Positions 7,870 through 17,490 are shown, counted from the first letter of the stretch. The stretch: 64,000 bases of DNA from an uncultured Pseudomonadales bacterium (GCA_951813515.1 OX638346.1:1605617-1669616), one strand, 5' to 3'. Translations and numbers: made by a program. The notes: generated from the letters alone by a model not told the origin.

Positions 7870-10800
7870 ATGCAATCTGATGTCGTCACCAGCCGTTCAA
7901 GCCAGGCAGATCAGCTCAACGGAAGCGGCGATGTGACGGCACAGACCATCACCCCATCCCTGGCCGCCACGGCGCCGGGGCAACTCCGGGTCATCAAGCG
8001 CAACGGCACCGTCGTCTCGTACACCGACGACAAGATCGCTGTCGCGATTACGAAGGCGTTTCTCGCCGCCGAAGGCGGCACCGCGGCGGCATCGTCGCGA
8101 ATCCGCGAACGCGTATCGGAACTCACGCAGGCGGTGACGGGCGTATTCGAGCGGCGGTTCCCGTCCGGCGGCACCATCCATATTGAGGACATACAGGACC
8201 AGGTCGAGCTTGCGCTCATGCGTGGCGGCGAACACCAGGTCGCGCGCAGCTACGTGCTGTATCGGGAAGAACATGCGCGGATGCGCGAGCAGCAGGCGGT
8301 CAAGGAAGGAGCAGCCGCATCGGCGCCCGAAATACAGGTGGTGGGCGAAGATGGCGAGCGGCATCCCCTCGACACCGACAGGATGCGGACCCTCGTCGGC
8401 GAAGCCTGTGCGGGCTTGAGCGATGTCGACGCCGGGCGCGTCATGGAGGAGTCCCGGCGCAACATGTACGACGGCATCACCGAGCGCGATGTCGCCACCA
8501 CCCTCGTCATGACGGCGCGCACGCTGATCGAGGAAGAGCCCGACTACACCTACGTCACCGCGCGCCTGCTCCTCGACCAACTGCGCGCGGAAGCCCTCGC
8601 CTTCCTCGACGTTCAGGTTCCGGGCGCGGCTCACTATCGGGCCACCCAGGCGGAAATGAAGACACTCTACGGAGAGGCCCTTGCCGCTTTCGTCGCCCGT
8701 GGCGTCAGGCTCGAGCTGCTCGCTCCCGAACTGCAGCGATACGATCTCGAGAAACTCGGCGCGGCGCTCAAGCCCGAGCGCGACCTGCAGTTCGCCTATC
8801 TGGGCCTGCAGACGCTCTACGACAGGTATTTCATCCACTCCAATGACGTCCGGTTCGAGTTGCCGCAGGTCTTTTTCATGCGCGTGTCGATGGGGCTCGC
8901 CGTCCAGGAAGACGAACCGGAGAAGCGGGCCATCGAGTTCTACAACCTGCTGTCCTCGTTCGACTACATGAGTTCGACGCCGACGCTGTTCAACGCGGGC
9001 ACGCGGCGTCCGCAGTTGTCGTCCTGTTTCCTGACCACCGTGGCGGACGACCTCAACGGCATCTATAGCGCCATCCGCGACAACGCGCTGCTGTCCAAGT
9101 GGGCCGGCGGGCTCGGCAACGACTGGACGCCGGTGCGGGCGCTCGGGTCGTACATCAAGGGCACCAACGGCAAGTCCCAGGGCGTCGTGCCGTTCCTCAA
9201 GGTCGTTAACGACACCGCGGTGGCGGTGAACCAGTGCTTCGACCCCGACACGCGCGTGCACACCGCCGACGGCGTGAAGGCGTTGCGCGACGTCTCTGCC
9301 GGTGACCTGGTCCTAGGCCAGCGCGGGGCGTACCGCGAGGTGGAAAGGACTTTCGTTTACAACCAGAAACAGACCGATCCGATGGTGGAAGTGGGCGTAA
9401 AGCACTCGATTGCACCGCTCAAGGTCACCGCGGGCCATCCCCTGTGGGCCATACGCGGTATCCCCATGGGACAGGCCGCTAGCCGGAGTTACGACTGGAT
9501 AGCCAAGGGCAAGGCCAACCCCGAATGGGTGGACGCTGGCGACCTGCAGACCGGCGACTACGTGGCGCAGGTCATACCGCAGGAGGTCGTGCCTGTCGCG
9601 GGCTTCGACGAAGACGACGCGCGGATGTACGGGGTCCTGCTTGGCGATGGCCACTGTGCGAAAAGCGGACTCGAGTGGGGCGTGTCGGGCAACCCGGCGC
9701 GAGACGCCCATCTGGACTTCGTGACCAACTACCTCAACGCCCGGGGCATTCACTTCTGGGTGACCGGTCGCGGCGAACAATACCGGCAGATTCGCTGGTC
9801 CGCAGGCATCGGCCTCGAGCGCGATGGCACGACCGGACAATACCGGGGAGCCGGGCTGCACAACCTCAAGTTCACCCGCGAGGACCTGTACGGGCCCAAC
9901 GGACAGAAACGGATCGCGCGGCGCTTCAGTCACCTGCCCAGGTCTCAGACACTGGCCCTGCTGCAGGGGCTTCTGGAAACCGACGGTGGCGTCAGCCGGG
10001 GCAAGGAGATCTACTTCACGAGCACATCCGAAGCTCTTGCCGAAGGTGTGCGCTACCAGGTGCTGCGCCTTGGTGTACCGACGGCCGGCCAGTACCGCGA
10101 GCAGTACCGCGAGCGCCGCCAGAACCACGAGGCCACCCGCGACGACGGCTCCAGGACGGAATTCAGGGGCATCGTCAAGAGCTACGACATCCGCATTCCC
10201 GCCGTGCCGGAACTGGCCGGGCGGCTGAACTGCAGGTCTCTGACCAAGCGCAACTGGCTCGTCGTGAAGAACTGGGTGTTCAGCCGTGTTCGCAGTGTCA
10301 CACCGTTGCCGCCACCGCCGTTCGTCATGGACCTCAAGGTGGAAGGCGACGAGTCCTACATGACCACCAGCGCTCTCGCCCATAACGGCGGCAAGCGCAA
10401 GGGCGCCGTATGCGCCTACATCGAGACATGGCATCTCGACATCGAGGAGTTCCTGGAACTGCGCAAGAACACCGGCGACGACCGCCGCCGCACCCACGAC
10501 ATGAACACCGCCAACTGGGTGCCGGACCTGTTCATGCAGCGCGTGTTCGACAACGCCGATTGGACGCTGTTCTCGCCGAACGAGGTTCCCGACCTTCACG
10601 ATCTGTACGGCAGCGCTTTCGCGCAGCGCTACGAGGAATACGAAGCGATGATCGCCAAGGATCCGGGCAGCCTCCTGCACAAGCGCATCCCGGCGGTGGA
10701 CCTGTGGCGCAAGATGCTGTCGATGCTGTTCGAAACCGGGCATCCGTGGATCACGTTCAAGGACAGTTGCAACGTACGCTCGCCCCAGCAGCACACCGGG

Positions 10801-11928
10801 GTGGTGCATTCGTCCAACCTGTGCACCGAGATCACGCTGAACACGTCCGCCGACGAAATCGCCGTATGCAACCTGGGCTCCGTGAACCTGACGCGTCACC
10901 TCGACAGGAAGAAGCGCTCCCTCGACATCAAGAAGATCAAGAAGACGGTGCGAACGGCAGTGCGGATGCTCGATAACGTCATCGACATCAACTACTACTC
11001 CGTGCCCCAGGCGCGCAGCTCCAACATGCGGCACCGCCCGGTGGGACTCGGCGTGATGGGGTTCCAGGATGCGTTGTACGAACTGCGCATCCCCTACGGT
11101 TCCGACGGCGCGGTGGAGTTCGCCGACCGATCGATGGAAATGATTTCCTACTGCGCCCTCGACGCGTCGTCGAAACTCGCCAGGGAACGCGGCAGCTACG
11201 CCAGCTTCGAAGGCTCCCTGTGGAGCCGGGGCATCCTGCCCATCGACGCGCTCAGGCGCCTCGGAGACGAGCGCCCGGCGGGTTGCCTGGAAGCCGACTT
11301 CTCCACCACGCTGGATTGGGACGGGCTGCGCGACAAAGTGCGCAAGCGCGGCATGCGCAATTCCAACGTCATGGCCATCGCGCCTACCGCCACCATCGCG
11401 AACATCGTGGGCGTGTCGCAGTCGATCGAACCGACCTACGAAAACCTGTTCGTGAAATCGAACCTGTCCGGCGAGTTCACGGTCGTGAATCCCTACTTGG
11501 TGCACGACCTCAAGGAGCGCGGCCTGTGGGATTCGGTGATGGTGAACGACCTCAAGTATTACGACGGCAGCGTGAAGCAGATCGACCGCGTGCCCCATGA
11601 TCTGAAAGAACTCTACGCTACGGCCTTCGAAATAGAGCCGAGGTGGATCGTCGACGCCGCGAGCCGGCGCCAGAAGTGGATCGACCAGTCGCAGTCCCTC
11701 AACCTGTATATCGCCAATGCCGATGGCCGGAAACTTGACATCACTTACAAGATGGCGTGGCTCAGGGGCTTGAAAACCACCTATTACCTGCGGTCGCTAG
11801 GCGCGACGGCGACGGAGAAGTCCACCCTCGATAGCACCGGCACATTGAACGCGGTGGACTCGGGTGCCGGTAGAGCCGCCCCCCAGATATGCGCCATCGA
11901 CGATCCGGAGTGCGAAGCCTGCCAGTAG
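7870..11928 (+). CDS. nrdA: Class I ribonucleoside-diphosphate reductase alpha subunit with in-frame intein
   Basis: NrdA reduces NDPs to dNDPs with the radical delivered from NrdB. The 1352-residue precursor is a 968-residue NrdA interrupted by a 384-residue intein. I start at MQSDVVTSR, behind GAGGGAGAAC; the frame is open further upstream but non-coding in appearance. Two ATP-cone-like regions lie in residues about 40-250. Active-site landmarks are SSCFLTTV (Cys near 386), NLCTEITLNT and AVCNLGSVNL in the C-extein, the tyrosine pair in TTYYLRSLG, and the terminal redox pair in CEACQ. The N-extein ends NDTAVAVNQ and the C-extein resumes at GGKRKGAVCAYIETW, which are contiguous in intein-free homologues. 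nrdB follows after 128 bp. Confidence 0.95.
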   Translation: MQSDVVTSRSSQADQLNGSGDVTAQTITPSLAATAPGQLRVIKRNGTVVSYTDDKIAVAITKAFLAAEGGTAAASSRIRERVSELTQAVTGVFERRFPSGGTIHIEDIQDQVELALMRGGEHQVARSYVLYREEHARMREQQAVKEGAAASAPEIQVVGEDGERHPLDTDRMRTLVGEACAGLSDVDAGRVMEESRRNMYDGITERDVATTLVMTARTLIEEEPDYTYVTARLLLDQLRAEALAFLDVQVPGAAHYRATQAEMKTLYGEALAAFVARGVRLELLAPELQRYDLEKLGAALKPERDLQFAYLGLQTLYDRYFIHSNDVRFELPQVFFMRVSMGLAVQEDEPEKRAIEFYNLLSSFDYMSSTPTLFNAGTRRPQLSSCFLTTVADDLNGIYSAIRDNALLSKWAGGLGNDWTPVRALGSYIKGTNGKSQGVVPFLKVVNDTAVAVNQCFDPDTRVHTADGVKALRDVSAGDLVLGQRGAYREVERTFVYNQKQTDPMVEVGVKHSIAPLKVTAGHPLWAIRGIPMGQAASRSYDWIAKGKANPEWVDAGDLQTGDYVAQVIPQEVVPVAGFDEDDARMYGVLLGDGHCAKSGLEWGVSGNPARDAHLDFVTNYLNARGIHFWVTGRGEQYRQIRWSAGIGLERDGTTGQYRGAGLHNLKFTREDLYGPNGQKRIARRFSHLPRSQTLALLQGLLETDGGVSRGKEIYFTSTSEALAEGVRYQVLRLGVPTAGQYREQYRERRQNHEATRDDGSRTEFRGIVKSYDIRIPAVPELAGRLNCRSLTKRNWLVVKNWVFSRVRSVTPLPPPPFVMDLKVEGDESYMTTSALAHNGGKRKGAVCAYIETWHLDIEEFLELRKNTGDDRRRTHDMNTANWVPDLFMQRVFDNADWTLFSPNEVPDLHDLYGSAFAQRYEEYEAMIAKDPGSLLHKRIPAVDLWRKMLSMLFETGHPWITFKDSCNVRSPQQHTGVVHSSNLCTEITLNTSADEIAVCNLGSVNLTRHLDRKKRSLDIKKIKKTVRTAVRMLDNVIDINYYSVPQARSSNMRHRPVGLGVMGFQDALYELRIPYGSDGAVEFADRSMEMISYCALDASSKLARERGSYASFEGSLWSRGILPIDALRRLGDERPAGCLEADFSTTLDWDGLRDKVRKRGMRNSNVMAIAPTATIANIVGVSQSIEPTYENLFVKSNLSGEFTVVNPYLVHDLKERGLWDSVMVNDLKYYDGSVKQIDRVPHDLKELYATAFEIEPRWIVDAASRRQKWIDQSQSLNLYIANADGRKLDITYKMAWLRGLKTTYYLRSLGATATEKSTLDSTGTLNAVDSGAGRAAPQICAIDDPECEACQ
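9235..10386 (+). other. Intein with LAGLIDADG homing endonuclease inside NrdA
   Basis: A 384-residue in-frame insertion between VNQ and GGKRKG of NrdA. It starts with Cys in CFDPDTRVHTADGVK (block A) and has the block B TxxH in KVTAGHPLWA. Two LAGLIDADG dodecapeptides follow: MYGVLLGDGHC and LLQGLLETDGGVS. It ends in block F (FVMDLKVEGDESYM) and the terminal SALAHN. The first residue of the C-extein is Gly, where canonical inteins need Cys, Ser or Thr as the +1 nucleophile. The boundary is firm because the flanks join into the conserved NrdA sequence. Splicing is therefore either by a non-canonical route or incomplete. Confidence 0.92.
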
Positions 11929-12056
11929 GCGGATCGCAAGTCGGAGAACGCGAAGCAACGGACGAGACAGACCCTGCCGGGTAAAACAGTGCGAACCGAA
12001 GCACGCAAGACACGAAAAACGATAGAGGGGAATCAGAGATAGAGAGAGGAGCGTAG

Positions 12057-13310
12057 ATGCGAAACGTATTGTCCTGGGATGACTACCAAGAAGACGTAGG
12101 CGTTGTGGGTGGTCTTGCCGCCGAAAAAAGCGCCGCAACGGCTCGTGAAGAGCCACGCGAAGCGCGGGTTGAACCGGCGCCACAGCCGCAGCCTATTGCC
12201 GAGCCGACGCCAGAACCGGAACCGCCGGCGCCGACCGTCATTGCGGAGGCCGCGCCCGAGGTGGCTGTTCAGGCGGTCGAGCCGGAGAGCCGCGACCGCG
12301 TCACGGTGGACCAGAAGGCCATGATCAACTGCCGGGCCGATCTCAATCAGCTCGTGCCGTTCAAGTACGCATGGGCATGGCAGAAGTATCTCGACGCGTG
12401 CGCGAACCACTGGATGCCGCAAGAGATCAACATGAACGCGGACATCATGCTGTGGAAGTCCGAGAACGGCCTGACCGAGGACGAGCGCCTTATCGTCAAG
12501 CGCAGCCTCGGGTTCTTCTCCACCGCCGACTCGCTGGTGGCGAACAACCTGGTGCTCGCGATCTATCGCCTGATTACCAATCCCGAATGCCGCCAGTACA
12601 TCCTGCGCCAGGCGTTTGAAGAGGCCATCCATACCCACGCCTACCAGTACTGCATCGAGTCTCTCGGCATGGACGAGGGCGAGATCTTCAACATGTATCA
12701 CGAGGTCGACTCGGTCGCCGACAAGGCCTCCTGGGCGCTGAAGTACACCCAGGAACTCAGCGATCCGACCTTCCGCACTGGCACCCCGGAAGACGACAAG
12801 ACCCTGCTGAAGAATCTCATCGCCTACTACTGCGTGCTCGAAGGCATCTTCTTCTACTGCGGTTTCACCCAGATTCTCTCCATGGGTCGCCGCAACAAGA
12901 TGACCGGCACTTCCGAGCAGTTCCAGTACATCCTGCGCGACGAGTCCATGCACGTGAACTTCGGCATCGACGTCGTGAACCAGATCAAGCTGGAGAACCC
13001 GCACCTGTGGGACGAGGGCATGCAGGAACTGGCCAAGCAGATGATCCTCGAAGGCACGGACCTCGAAATCCGCTATGCCCAGGACACCATGCCGCGCGGC
13101 GTGCTTGGCATGAACGCCAACATGATGGCCGACTACCTGCGATTCATCGCCAATCGCCGGCTCGTCCAGATCGGCCTCGACGAGCACTTCCCGGGGGTGA
13201 AGAACCCGTTCCCCTGGATGTCCGAAGTCATGGACCTCAAGAAAGAGAAGAACTTCTTCGAGACGCGCGTGACGGAGTACCAGACGGGCGGAACGTTAAG
13301 CTGGGGTTGA
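12057..13310 (+). CDS. nrdB: Ribonucleoside-diphosphate reductase beta subunit
   Basis: NrdB houses the diiron-tyrosyl radical cofactor that activates NrdA. The 417-residue protein has an Ala/Pro/Glu-rich linker in residues about 20-80 before the ferritin-like core. [12 protein letters not shown] carries the Glu, His and radical Tyr in the same spacing as E115, H118 and Y122 of the E. coli protein. Further metal ligands sit in [12 protein letters not shown] and [12 protein letters not shown]. The C-terminus [17 protein letters not shown] is typical of the tail that binds NrdA. Without a match to the phenylalanine-type variant, this looks like a tyrosyl-radical enzyme. The gene follows nrdA and should share its NrdR control. 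Confidence 0.96.
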   Translation: MRNVLSWDDYQEDVGVVGGLAAEKSAATAREEPREARVEPAPQPQPIAEPTPEPEPPAPTVIAEAAPEVAVQAVEPESRDRVTVDQKAMINCRADLNQLVPFKYAWAWQKYLDACANHWMPQEINMNADIMLWKSENGLTEDERLIVKRSLGFFSTADSLVANNLVLAIYRLITNPECRQYILRQAFEEAIHTHAYQYCIESLGMDEGEIFNMYHEVDSVADKASWALKYTQELSDPTFRTGTPEDDKTLLKNLIAYYCVLEGIFFYCGFTQILSMGRRNKMTGTSEQFQYILRDESMHVNFGIDVVNQIKLENPHLWDEGMQELAKQMILEGTDLEIRYAQDTMPRGVLGMNANMMADYLRFIANRRLVQIGLDEHFPGVKNPFPWMSEVMDLKKEKNFFETRVTEYQTGGTLSWG

Positions 13311-13377
13311 ACTGGAAACTGTTTGGTCGACGTAGCCGAGCGGTCTGGCTCGGGGCATTAGAGAGAGAAAGTTGAAC

Positions 13378-13557
13378 ATGGCTTTACAGAAACCCGGTGA
13401 AAAGCCTGGTCGCCCAGGAGAGTACCGGGAAGTCGGACCTCGTGGCGGACAAGTGCCGAAACCACGAAAAGTCACAATTGAACCAGGTGATGCTCCCCTA
13501 CCACCCGCTCAGAAACCAGGGAGGGGCTGGGAACGGACGGGGCCTCCTAGACCCTAA
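13378..13557 (+). CDS. YjzC-like micro-protein, 59 aa
   Basis: A small Pro/Gly/Lys-rich protein starting MALQKPGEKPGRPGEYREVG. The pattern of PGE, EVG, a Gly-rich turn and a Trp near the end (GRGWERTG) resembles the YjzC family of short proteins, whose role is unknown. I take the ATG rather than the in-frame TTG two codons upstream; a GAGAGAG lies upstream. It is positioned 67 bp after nrdB and just before a convergent unknown gene, at the edge of a stretch with lower GC than the genes around it, so it may belong to an acquired islet. Confidence 0.65.
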   Translation: MALQKPGEKPGRPGEYREVGPRGGQVPKPRKVTIEPGDAPLPPAQKPGRGWERTGPPRP

Positions 13558-13578
13558 TGTCGCCAAAGCTACAAGCTG

Positions 13579-14850
13579 CTAGTTTGGTTGACCGCTGTCG
13601 GGGCAGCCCTCCAAACAGTACCCGCACACGTCACACTTGAGGCGACCTCGTTCACAGTCACACCAATTCACGGCACCGGCGATGAGAGGAGACTTTCCGC
13701 ATCCCCCGCAGTAGGCCAAGATCGTGCGTCTTTTCTGGCCGAAGTAGCCGTGGAGGATGCCTTCGGCGCGCAACTCGAAACGCGTGACGTTCTCCAGACC
13801 CTCGGTCCATCGGCCGATCAGCGTATATGCTGACTTCAACATGTTCCAAACGAAGCGACCAGGGTCGTGCAACCCGAACGGAAAGTTCCGCGGATTCATG
13901 CCCAGCTTCAAACGCGGAGGGAAGATAATGTCATGGATTCCCTTGCGGGCGGCTCGATTCCTTAGCGAGCGCTGATTCGCCAACACGAAAAGGCACACGA
14001 ACCAAAACACCGATCTCCTCGTCAATCCTGCTTGCCGTACCCACTCCTCCAGTTCGCCCCTGAACTCTTCTTGGATTCCGTCGCCGCACCAACCCGCACT
14101 TGGTATGGAACGCGCGGCCGACCACCCGCCGAACCAAGGAGCTAAGTTGCCATGCCGATGCGCTGATTCAGCTTCGGATTGCGCCCAGGCGTAACCGCCG
14201 GTGCGTTTTACGATGGATTCTCCGTGGAAGGAATTCACATGCGGAGGCGGATAAGGACGCCACACAAGGGTCTGTGATCTTCGGACTCGTTCCCAGCTTT
14301 TGTAGTGCTCGCAACAGTACTCAAGTAGCCATCCGGCGATCCTGTTGATGTCGAGCGAAACAACATCGAGCGGTGCCGATACGATAGTGCCTAAGTGTCG
14401 GAGGTCCTTTTTGAACTTCTCAATCTCCGGAAGGTCAACCTGGCCCAGCACAGTGCACTTCCGAAAGGATCCGTAGCTTTCGTGGACCCGAGAGGCGACA
14501 CCAACGATCGTAACGGCGTCACCCTGGGTTTGCTTATGCTCCTTGACGAAATGGCTCACATAGCGACCCTTTTTGAAGACCCGCGCGTTCTTTACATCCA
14601 AGGCTTGTCCATCGATCTGGATGTCATGCGTCCTCCAACGCTCGTCTTCCGGTTCCTCCACTTGTAGAACGGATGTGTCCAAAACATTTGGCGAGACGTT
14701 CTCGTAATACCGTAGAGCTGCGACTTCCGCGCTCCTAGCGTGGAGCAGACGCTCTTGGTCGTCCACCGGGGGCCAAGTACGGACAAGCCGTTTGTCCTTA
14801 TCGTTGAGTCGTACGCGAAAGCTAACCTCCGGATACTCTGCTAAGCACAT
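13579..14850 (-). CDS. Unknown nuclease-like protein with C-terminal zinc-finger cysteines; 5' end probably truncated
   Basis: I do not recognise this 423-residue protein. Near residues 70-85 HDIQIDGQALDVKNARVF has the shape of a PD-(D/E)xK nuclease core, an acidic residue before a hydrophobic-DxK strand, with a Glu in an upstream helix (ARSAEVAALRYYENV). The last 50 residues carry four Cys pairs (CGGCGK, CDCERGR, CDVCGYC) like one or two zinc ribbons. The coding-like frame continues 21 codons above the first ATG (ending KLKELKQWASM) to a TAG at 14914-14916 with no ATG, GTG or TTG, so the original 5' end may be lost. GC here is near 50% in places, well below its neighbours, suggesting transfer. 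A defence or mobile-element role is only inferred. Confidence 0.6.
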   Translation of the reverse strand: MCLAEYPEVSFRVRLNDKDKRLVRTWPPVDDQERLLHARSAEVAALRYYENVSPNVLDTSVLQVEEPEDERWRTHDIQIDGQALDVKNARVFKKGRYVSHFVKEHKQTQGDAVTIVGVASRVHESYGSFRKCTVLGQVDLPEIEKFKKDLRHLGTIVSAPLDVVSLDINRIAGWLLEYCCEHYKSWERVRRSQTLVWRPYPPPHVNSFHGESIVKRTGGYAWAQSEAESAHRHGNLAPWFGGWSAARSIPSAGWCGDGIQEEFRGELEEWVRQAGLTRRSVFWFVCLFVLANQRSLRNRAARKGIHDIIFPPRLKLGMNPRNFPFGLHDPGRFVWNMLKSAYTLIGRWTEGLENVTRFELRAEGILHGYFGQKRRTILAYCGGCGKSPLIAGAVNWCDCERGRLKCDVCGYCLEGCPDSGQPN

Positions 14851-14966
14851 GGATGCCCATTGCTTTAGTTCCTTCAGTTTTCCCTCCGCAAGCGTTCTAG
14901 TACGGAAATATGGCTAGTTTAATGACATGCAATGTACGTAGGCCCGAATCGAACCTGTGCGACGCT

Positions 14967-16169
14967 CTACAACCAGAAAAACACCCCCGCCAGCGAAGCG
15001 CTCATGAGGTTGGCGAGCGTGGCCGCGAAGAGTGCCCGCATGCCGAACCGGGCGATGTCTTCCCGGCGATCTGGCGCGATGGCGCTTAAGCCGCCGAGCA
15101 GGATCGCGATGGAGCCGAAGTTGGCGAACCCGCACAACGCGAAGGTGACGATGACAACGGTACCTTCAGAAAACTCGGGGATGCGCGGGGCGAAATCGAG
15201 GTAGGCGACGAATTCGTTCAGCACGAGTTTCTGGCCTATGAAGCTGCCGGCTTCGGCCGCCTCGGCCCAGGGCACGCCGACGATCCAGGCGACGGGCATG
15301 AACAGCCAGCCGATCATTTGCTGGAACGTCAGATCGGGAGCGCCGAAGAATCCCCCAACCCAACCGATGATGCCGTTGAGCAACGCGATCAGTCCGATGA
15401 TGGCGATCAGCATCGCACCCACCGCGAACGCGACACGGAGACCCAGCATCGCGCCGTCTCCCGCCGCGTCAAATATGTTGACGGGGCGTTCTTGGTCGAG
15501 GTCGGCGATGTCGTTCGTGGGTTCGTCCGTTTCCGGAACCAGGAGCTTGGCCATCATGAGGCCGCCGGGAGCGGCCATGAACGAGGCGGCGATCAGGTAT
15601 TTGAACTCGATGCCCGCCGCGGCGTAGCCGGCCATGACCGAGCCTGCCACCGTGGCGAGACCGCCGACCATCACGGCGAACAGCTCCGATCTGGTCATGG
15701 TTGCGATGAACGGTCGAACGACCAGCGGTGCGTCGGCCATGCCGACGACGACGTTGGCCGCCGCGGACATCGACTCGGGTCGACTGGAACCGAGCACGCG
15801 CTGCAGCAGCCCGCCGAATATGCGCACGATCCAGGTCATGACGCGAAGGTAGTAGAGCACCGCGATCAATGCCGAGAAGAAGATGATGACCGGCAGTACC
15901 CGGAAGGCGAAGATGAACCCGAAAGAGTCGGAGGCGAGACTGCCGAATACGAACTCGATGCCCACCAGGCTGTATCCCAGTATCTGGCTGGCGGCGCCGG
16001 AGATGGATTCGAGAAGGGCGCGTCCCGGGGGGAGGTACAGGGCGGCGGCGCCCACTGCGACCTGCAATGCGAAGGCGCCCCCGACGGTTCGCCAGTTGAC
16101 CGCACTCCGGTTGGTGGACAGGAGCCAGGCGAGGACGGGCAGCAGGCAGATGCCGATCAGGCCCGTCAT
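14967..16169 (-). CDS. Concentrative nucleoside transporter (NupC family)
   Basis: A 400-residue inner-membrane protein with about ten hydrophobic segments, which couples nucleoside uptake to a Na+ or H+ gradient. Family traits are the central MADAPLVVRPFIATMTRSELFAVMVGGLATVAGSVMAGY region, GFANFGSIAILLGGLSAIAP near the C-terminus, and the QKLVLNEFVAYLDF stretch between them. Length and gate domain match the CNT family. Its start overlaps the stop of the alpha/beta hydrolase upstream (ATGA), so the pair is co-translated. Whether it prefers pyrimidines or purines cannot be told. Confidence 0.92.
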   Translation of the reverse strand: MTGLIGICLLPVLAWLLSTNRSAVNWRTVGGAFALQVAVGAAALYLPPGRALLESISGAASQILGYSLVGIEFVFGSLASDSFGFIFAFRVLPVIIFFSALIAVLYYLRVMTWIVRIFGGLLQRVLGSSRPESMSAAANVVVGMADAPLVVRPFIATMTRSELFAVMVGGLATVAGSVMAGYAAAGIEFKYLIAASFMAAPGGLMMAKLLVPETDEPTNDIADLDQERPVNIFDAAGDGAMLGLRVAFAVGAMLIAIIGLIALLNGIIGWVGGFFGAPDLTFQQMIGWLFMPVAWIVGVPWAEAAEAGSFIGQKLVLNEFVAYLDFAPRIPEFSEGTVVIVTFALCGFANFGSIAILLGGLSAIAPDRREDIARFGMRALFAATLANLMSASLAGVFFWL

Positions 16170-17065
16170 GATGGGAGGCGATCCAGTACCTGCTTCAGTG
16201 CATCGATGAATGCCAGAGGTTGGTCGAGGAAGACATGGTGCTGGGCGTCCGCCACGGCGACGACGGGCACGTCGCGCCCGATCAACTCCAGGGTGTAGTC
16301 GAGGGTGCTGGGCGTGAATGACTTGCTCTCGGCGCCGTATACGATGCCGACCGGTATCGGAATTCCCGTGTAGTCATCGGGTTCGCGGTCGGTACCCTTT
16401 GTCGTCAGGGGCAGCTCCTCGTCGAACTTCCAGGCCCAGCCGCCGTCGACTTGCAGCAGCGAATGCCTGGCGATGTAATCCATGATGTAGCGGTTCTCGC
16501 AGGGCTGCGGCGGGTACAGGCGAAAACGGTTCTCGGCGGACTCACGGTCGGGATACACCTTCGGGCGTCCGCCGCCCATCAGGGGCTGGTTCGAAGGGGG
16601 TTCGTCCGGATGGCGAATGCCCGAGTCCACGAGCACCAGGCCGCCGAAGCGGTCCGGATGCAGGTTGGCGGCCTTCACCGCCATCACGCCTCCGAAACTG
16701 TGGCCGACCACCACCACGTCGCTGTCGAGCCCCGCCGCATCGCACACCGAGACGATCTCGCGGGCATAGGTTCCGGCTTCGTAGGTGTAGCGGTAGTCCG
16801 AGTCGCCCATCCCGGTCAGGTCCATTGCGGCAACCCGGTAGTCGTCGAGAAGCTGGGGCGCGATGAAGTCCCACCAGCGGCTGTGGGCGTTCATTCCATG
16901 AATCAGCAGCATGCCCGGCTTCTCGGCGTCCTCGGCGCCTCCCCAAACCCGGTAGCACACGTCGCATTCCTCGACCTCTACGAATCGCTCCTCGCTCGGG
17001 GTCTCCACGGCCTCCCAGAACCAGTCAGGTATCGAACTCGTGGGGGTGTTGTCCCATCTAGCCAT
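16166..17065 (-). CDS. Alpha/beta hydrolase
   Basis: A 299-residue cytoplasmic alpha/beta-hydrolase fold enzyme. The nucleophile elbow is GHSFGG, the oxyanion region is LLIHGMNAHSRWWDF, and the catalytic His lies in DAQHHVFLDQP. The acid residue is probably in the GIVYGAESKSF strand. I use the ATG of MARWDNTP; a TTG five codons earlier is possible and neither has a clear ribosome binding site. It overlaps the nucleoside transporter gene by four bases, so a link to nucleoside or small-ester breakdown is conceivable but not shown. The substrate is unknown. Confidence 0.85.
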   Translation of the reverse strand: MARWDNTPTSSIPDWFWEAVETPSEERFVEVEECDVCYRVWGGAEDAEKPGMLLIHGMNAHSRWWDFIAPQLLDDYRVAAMDLTGMGDSDYRYTYEAGTYAREIVSVCDAAGLDSDVVVVGHSFGGVMAVKAANLHPDRFGGLVLVDSGIRHPDEPPSNQPLMGGGRPKVYPDRESAENRFRLYPPQPCENRYIMDYIARHSLLQVDGGWAWKFDEELPLTTKGTDREPDDYTGIPIPVGIVYGAESKSFTPSTLDYTLELIGRDVPVVAVADAQHHVFLDQPLAFIDALKQVLDRLPS

Positions 17066-17250
17066 AGGAAGACGCTGCAAACCGCTTGAAACGCGGACAT
17101 TAGCAGACGCGACGGGCTATTGGGTTGGAATGGCTTTTTGGAACCAGCCATCAGGCCAGCTTTTTTCTTGAGAGCGCCGCGTCGAATGCGGTATTTGCGG
17201 GAACCTCTGCGGTTAGAATGTTTCAAATGCAGATTGAGGAGTAAATCCCG

Positions 17251-17490
17251 GTGGCCGAGCCAAACATTGCACAAAGGGGGCCGTTCGCGGTCGAAGTGGA
17301 AGCGGGGATGAAGTACTTCTGGTGCGCGTGCGGAAAGAGCGCCAGCCAGCCTTTCTGCGACGGTTCTCACGCAGGCAGTGAATTCACGCCGATACGTTTC
17401 GACGCGGACACCAGCGGCAAGGTGTTCTTCTGTGGTTGCAAGCACAGCATCAACAAGCCGCACTGCGACGGGACACACAAATTCGTGTAA
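17251..17490 (+). CDS. Tandem CDGSH iron-sulfur domain protein
   Basis: A 79-residue protein with two CDGSH-type 2Fe-2S motifs: WCACGKSASQPFCDGSH and FCGCKHSINKPHCDGTH, each giving three Cys and one His. Microbial two-motif CDGSH proteins are soluble electron-transfer or redox-sensing proteins. The GTG start follows GAGGAG at eight bases. The gene lies 37 bp upstream of the DUF349 gene on the same strand. The physiological partner is unknown. Confidence 0.93.
   Translation: MAEPNIAQRGPFAVEVEAGMKYFWCACGKSASQPFCDGSHAGSEFTPIRFDADTSGKVFFCGCKHSINKPHCDGTHKFV

Noticed and set aside
9313..11598. Long open frame antisense to nrdA
   Set aside because: It is a byproduct of the high GC and codon pattern of nrdA; it has no start context, domain or sensible protein composition.
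13326..13360. tRNA-like D-arm sequence (GTAGCCGAGCGGTCT) after nrdB
   Set aside because: No acceptor stem, anticodon arm or T-arm can be folded around it, so it is not a tRNA and I cannot call it a remnant with confidence.
14930..14965. T-arm-like GGTTCGATTCGG on the minus strand at the edge of the low-GC islet, a possible attachment site
   Set aside because: The stem does not close and there is no integrase or matching direct repeat at the other end of the islet.
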